A DNA stretch of 14,378 nt from JAFAGX01 sp035624215 (GTDB taxonomy: Bacteria; Acidobacteriota; Terriglobia; Terriglobales; Acidobacteriaceae): contig DASPRY010000097.1 in the NCBI GenBank assembly GCA_035624215.1, positions 1 to 14,378 on the forward strand. The letters run 5' to 3'. The notes beneath the pieces were generated by a model. The model was not told the origin of the DNA, did no database searches, and saw only the letters and a program-made list of their open reading frames with translations. Position numbers and translations under genes: made by a program. This document shows, piece by piece, positions 14,276 to 14,378 of this stretch (position 1 is its first letter; each line of letters begins with the position of its first letter).

Positions 14276-14378
14276 CTATACCTTGGCGAGTTGCTCCGCA
14301 ACCTCTGGAAGTCCGGCAGCATGCCACGCGTCGAAGCCTCCCGCCACGTTGATCACATTGCGATAGCCTGCACGCTCG
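14276..14378 (-). CDS. Rhodanese-domain protein, C-terminal end only
   Basis: Reading the minus strand from the window edge gives 33 residues ending at the stop codon at 14276-14278: GYRNVINVAGGFDAWHAAGLP is the typical end of a rhodanese (sulfurtransferase) domain, where G+.NV.NV.GG..AW...GLP closes the fold. The active-site Cys loop lies upstream of this segment and is outside the window, so activity cannot be judged. The gene runs convergently to the secreted-protein gene, with 90 bp between the two stop codons. It could be a stand-alone rhodanese or the tail of a larger fusion. Confidence 0.8.
   Translation of the reverse strand, partial: ERAGYRNVINVAGGFDAWHAAGLPEVAEQLAKV

Noticed and set aside
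1..14378. CRISPR arrays, tRNA, rRNA or transposase genes
   Set aside because: I looked for regularly spaced repeats, tRNA-like cloverleaf ends and DDE transposase-type proteins and saw none.

Overview
The window is the 3' part of an exopolysaccharide (or capsule/O-antigen-like) biosynthesis locus. It carries ten genes on the + strand, followed by a non-coding stretch of about 410 bp and two genes unrelated to the locus. The organism looks like a mid-to-high GC Gram-negative-type soil bacterium. Acidobacteriota (Terriglobia) is my best guess, from the overall gene style and from the short palindromic repeats at 11740-11792, which resemble repeats I recall from that phylum. This is recollection and could not be checked.

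Region 1 (1-5236) holds the assembly machinery. It has the end of a left-handed beta-helix O-acyltransferase cut by the window edge, a GT4 glycosyltransferase starting in its stop codon, a multi-pass flippase (Wzx-type), a second GT4 enzyme with an N-terminal DUF1972 domain, and a compact ExoY/PssA-type phosphoglycosyl transferase with an intact catalytic Asp-Glu dyad. That last enzyme is the likely initiator of lipid-linked repeat-unit synthesis.

Region 2 (5291-11444) supplies sugar nucleotides. It contains an extended SDR epimerase with a Cys/His insertion, a GalE-type UDP-glucose 4-epimerase, and three of the four enzymes for GDP-D-glycero-alpha-D-manno-heptose: GmhA isomerase, HddA kinase and HddC guanylyltransferase. 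The phosphatase GmhB is absent here. A second, large polyprenyl phosphoglycosyl transferase-like protein sits between gmhA and hddA. Its catalytic domain is shortened and has Thr where the family has the nucleophilic Asp. All ten genes point the same way with gaps of 78 bp or less and two overlaps, so they are probably one operon. No Wzy polymerase or chain-length regulator is present, so the locus must continue to the left or be completed elsewhere.

Region 3 (11445-11857) has no gene. It holds a large stem-loop followed by a T-rich stretch (probable operon terminator) and a MITE-like element of about 134 bp. The element has 19-bp terminal inverted repeats (one mismatch), TA at both ends and three internal palindromes, and it ends 16 bp before the next start codon.

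Region 4 (11858-14378) has a 775-residue protein with a signal peptide. Its central segment resembles Vps62/DUF946-type proteins, and its function is unknown. It is followed by the convergent C-terminal end of a rhodanese-domain protein.

I found no CRISPR array, tRNA, rRNA or transposase. The least explained items are the 775-residue secreted protein, the divergent second phosphoglycosyl transferase and the MITE-like element.
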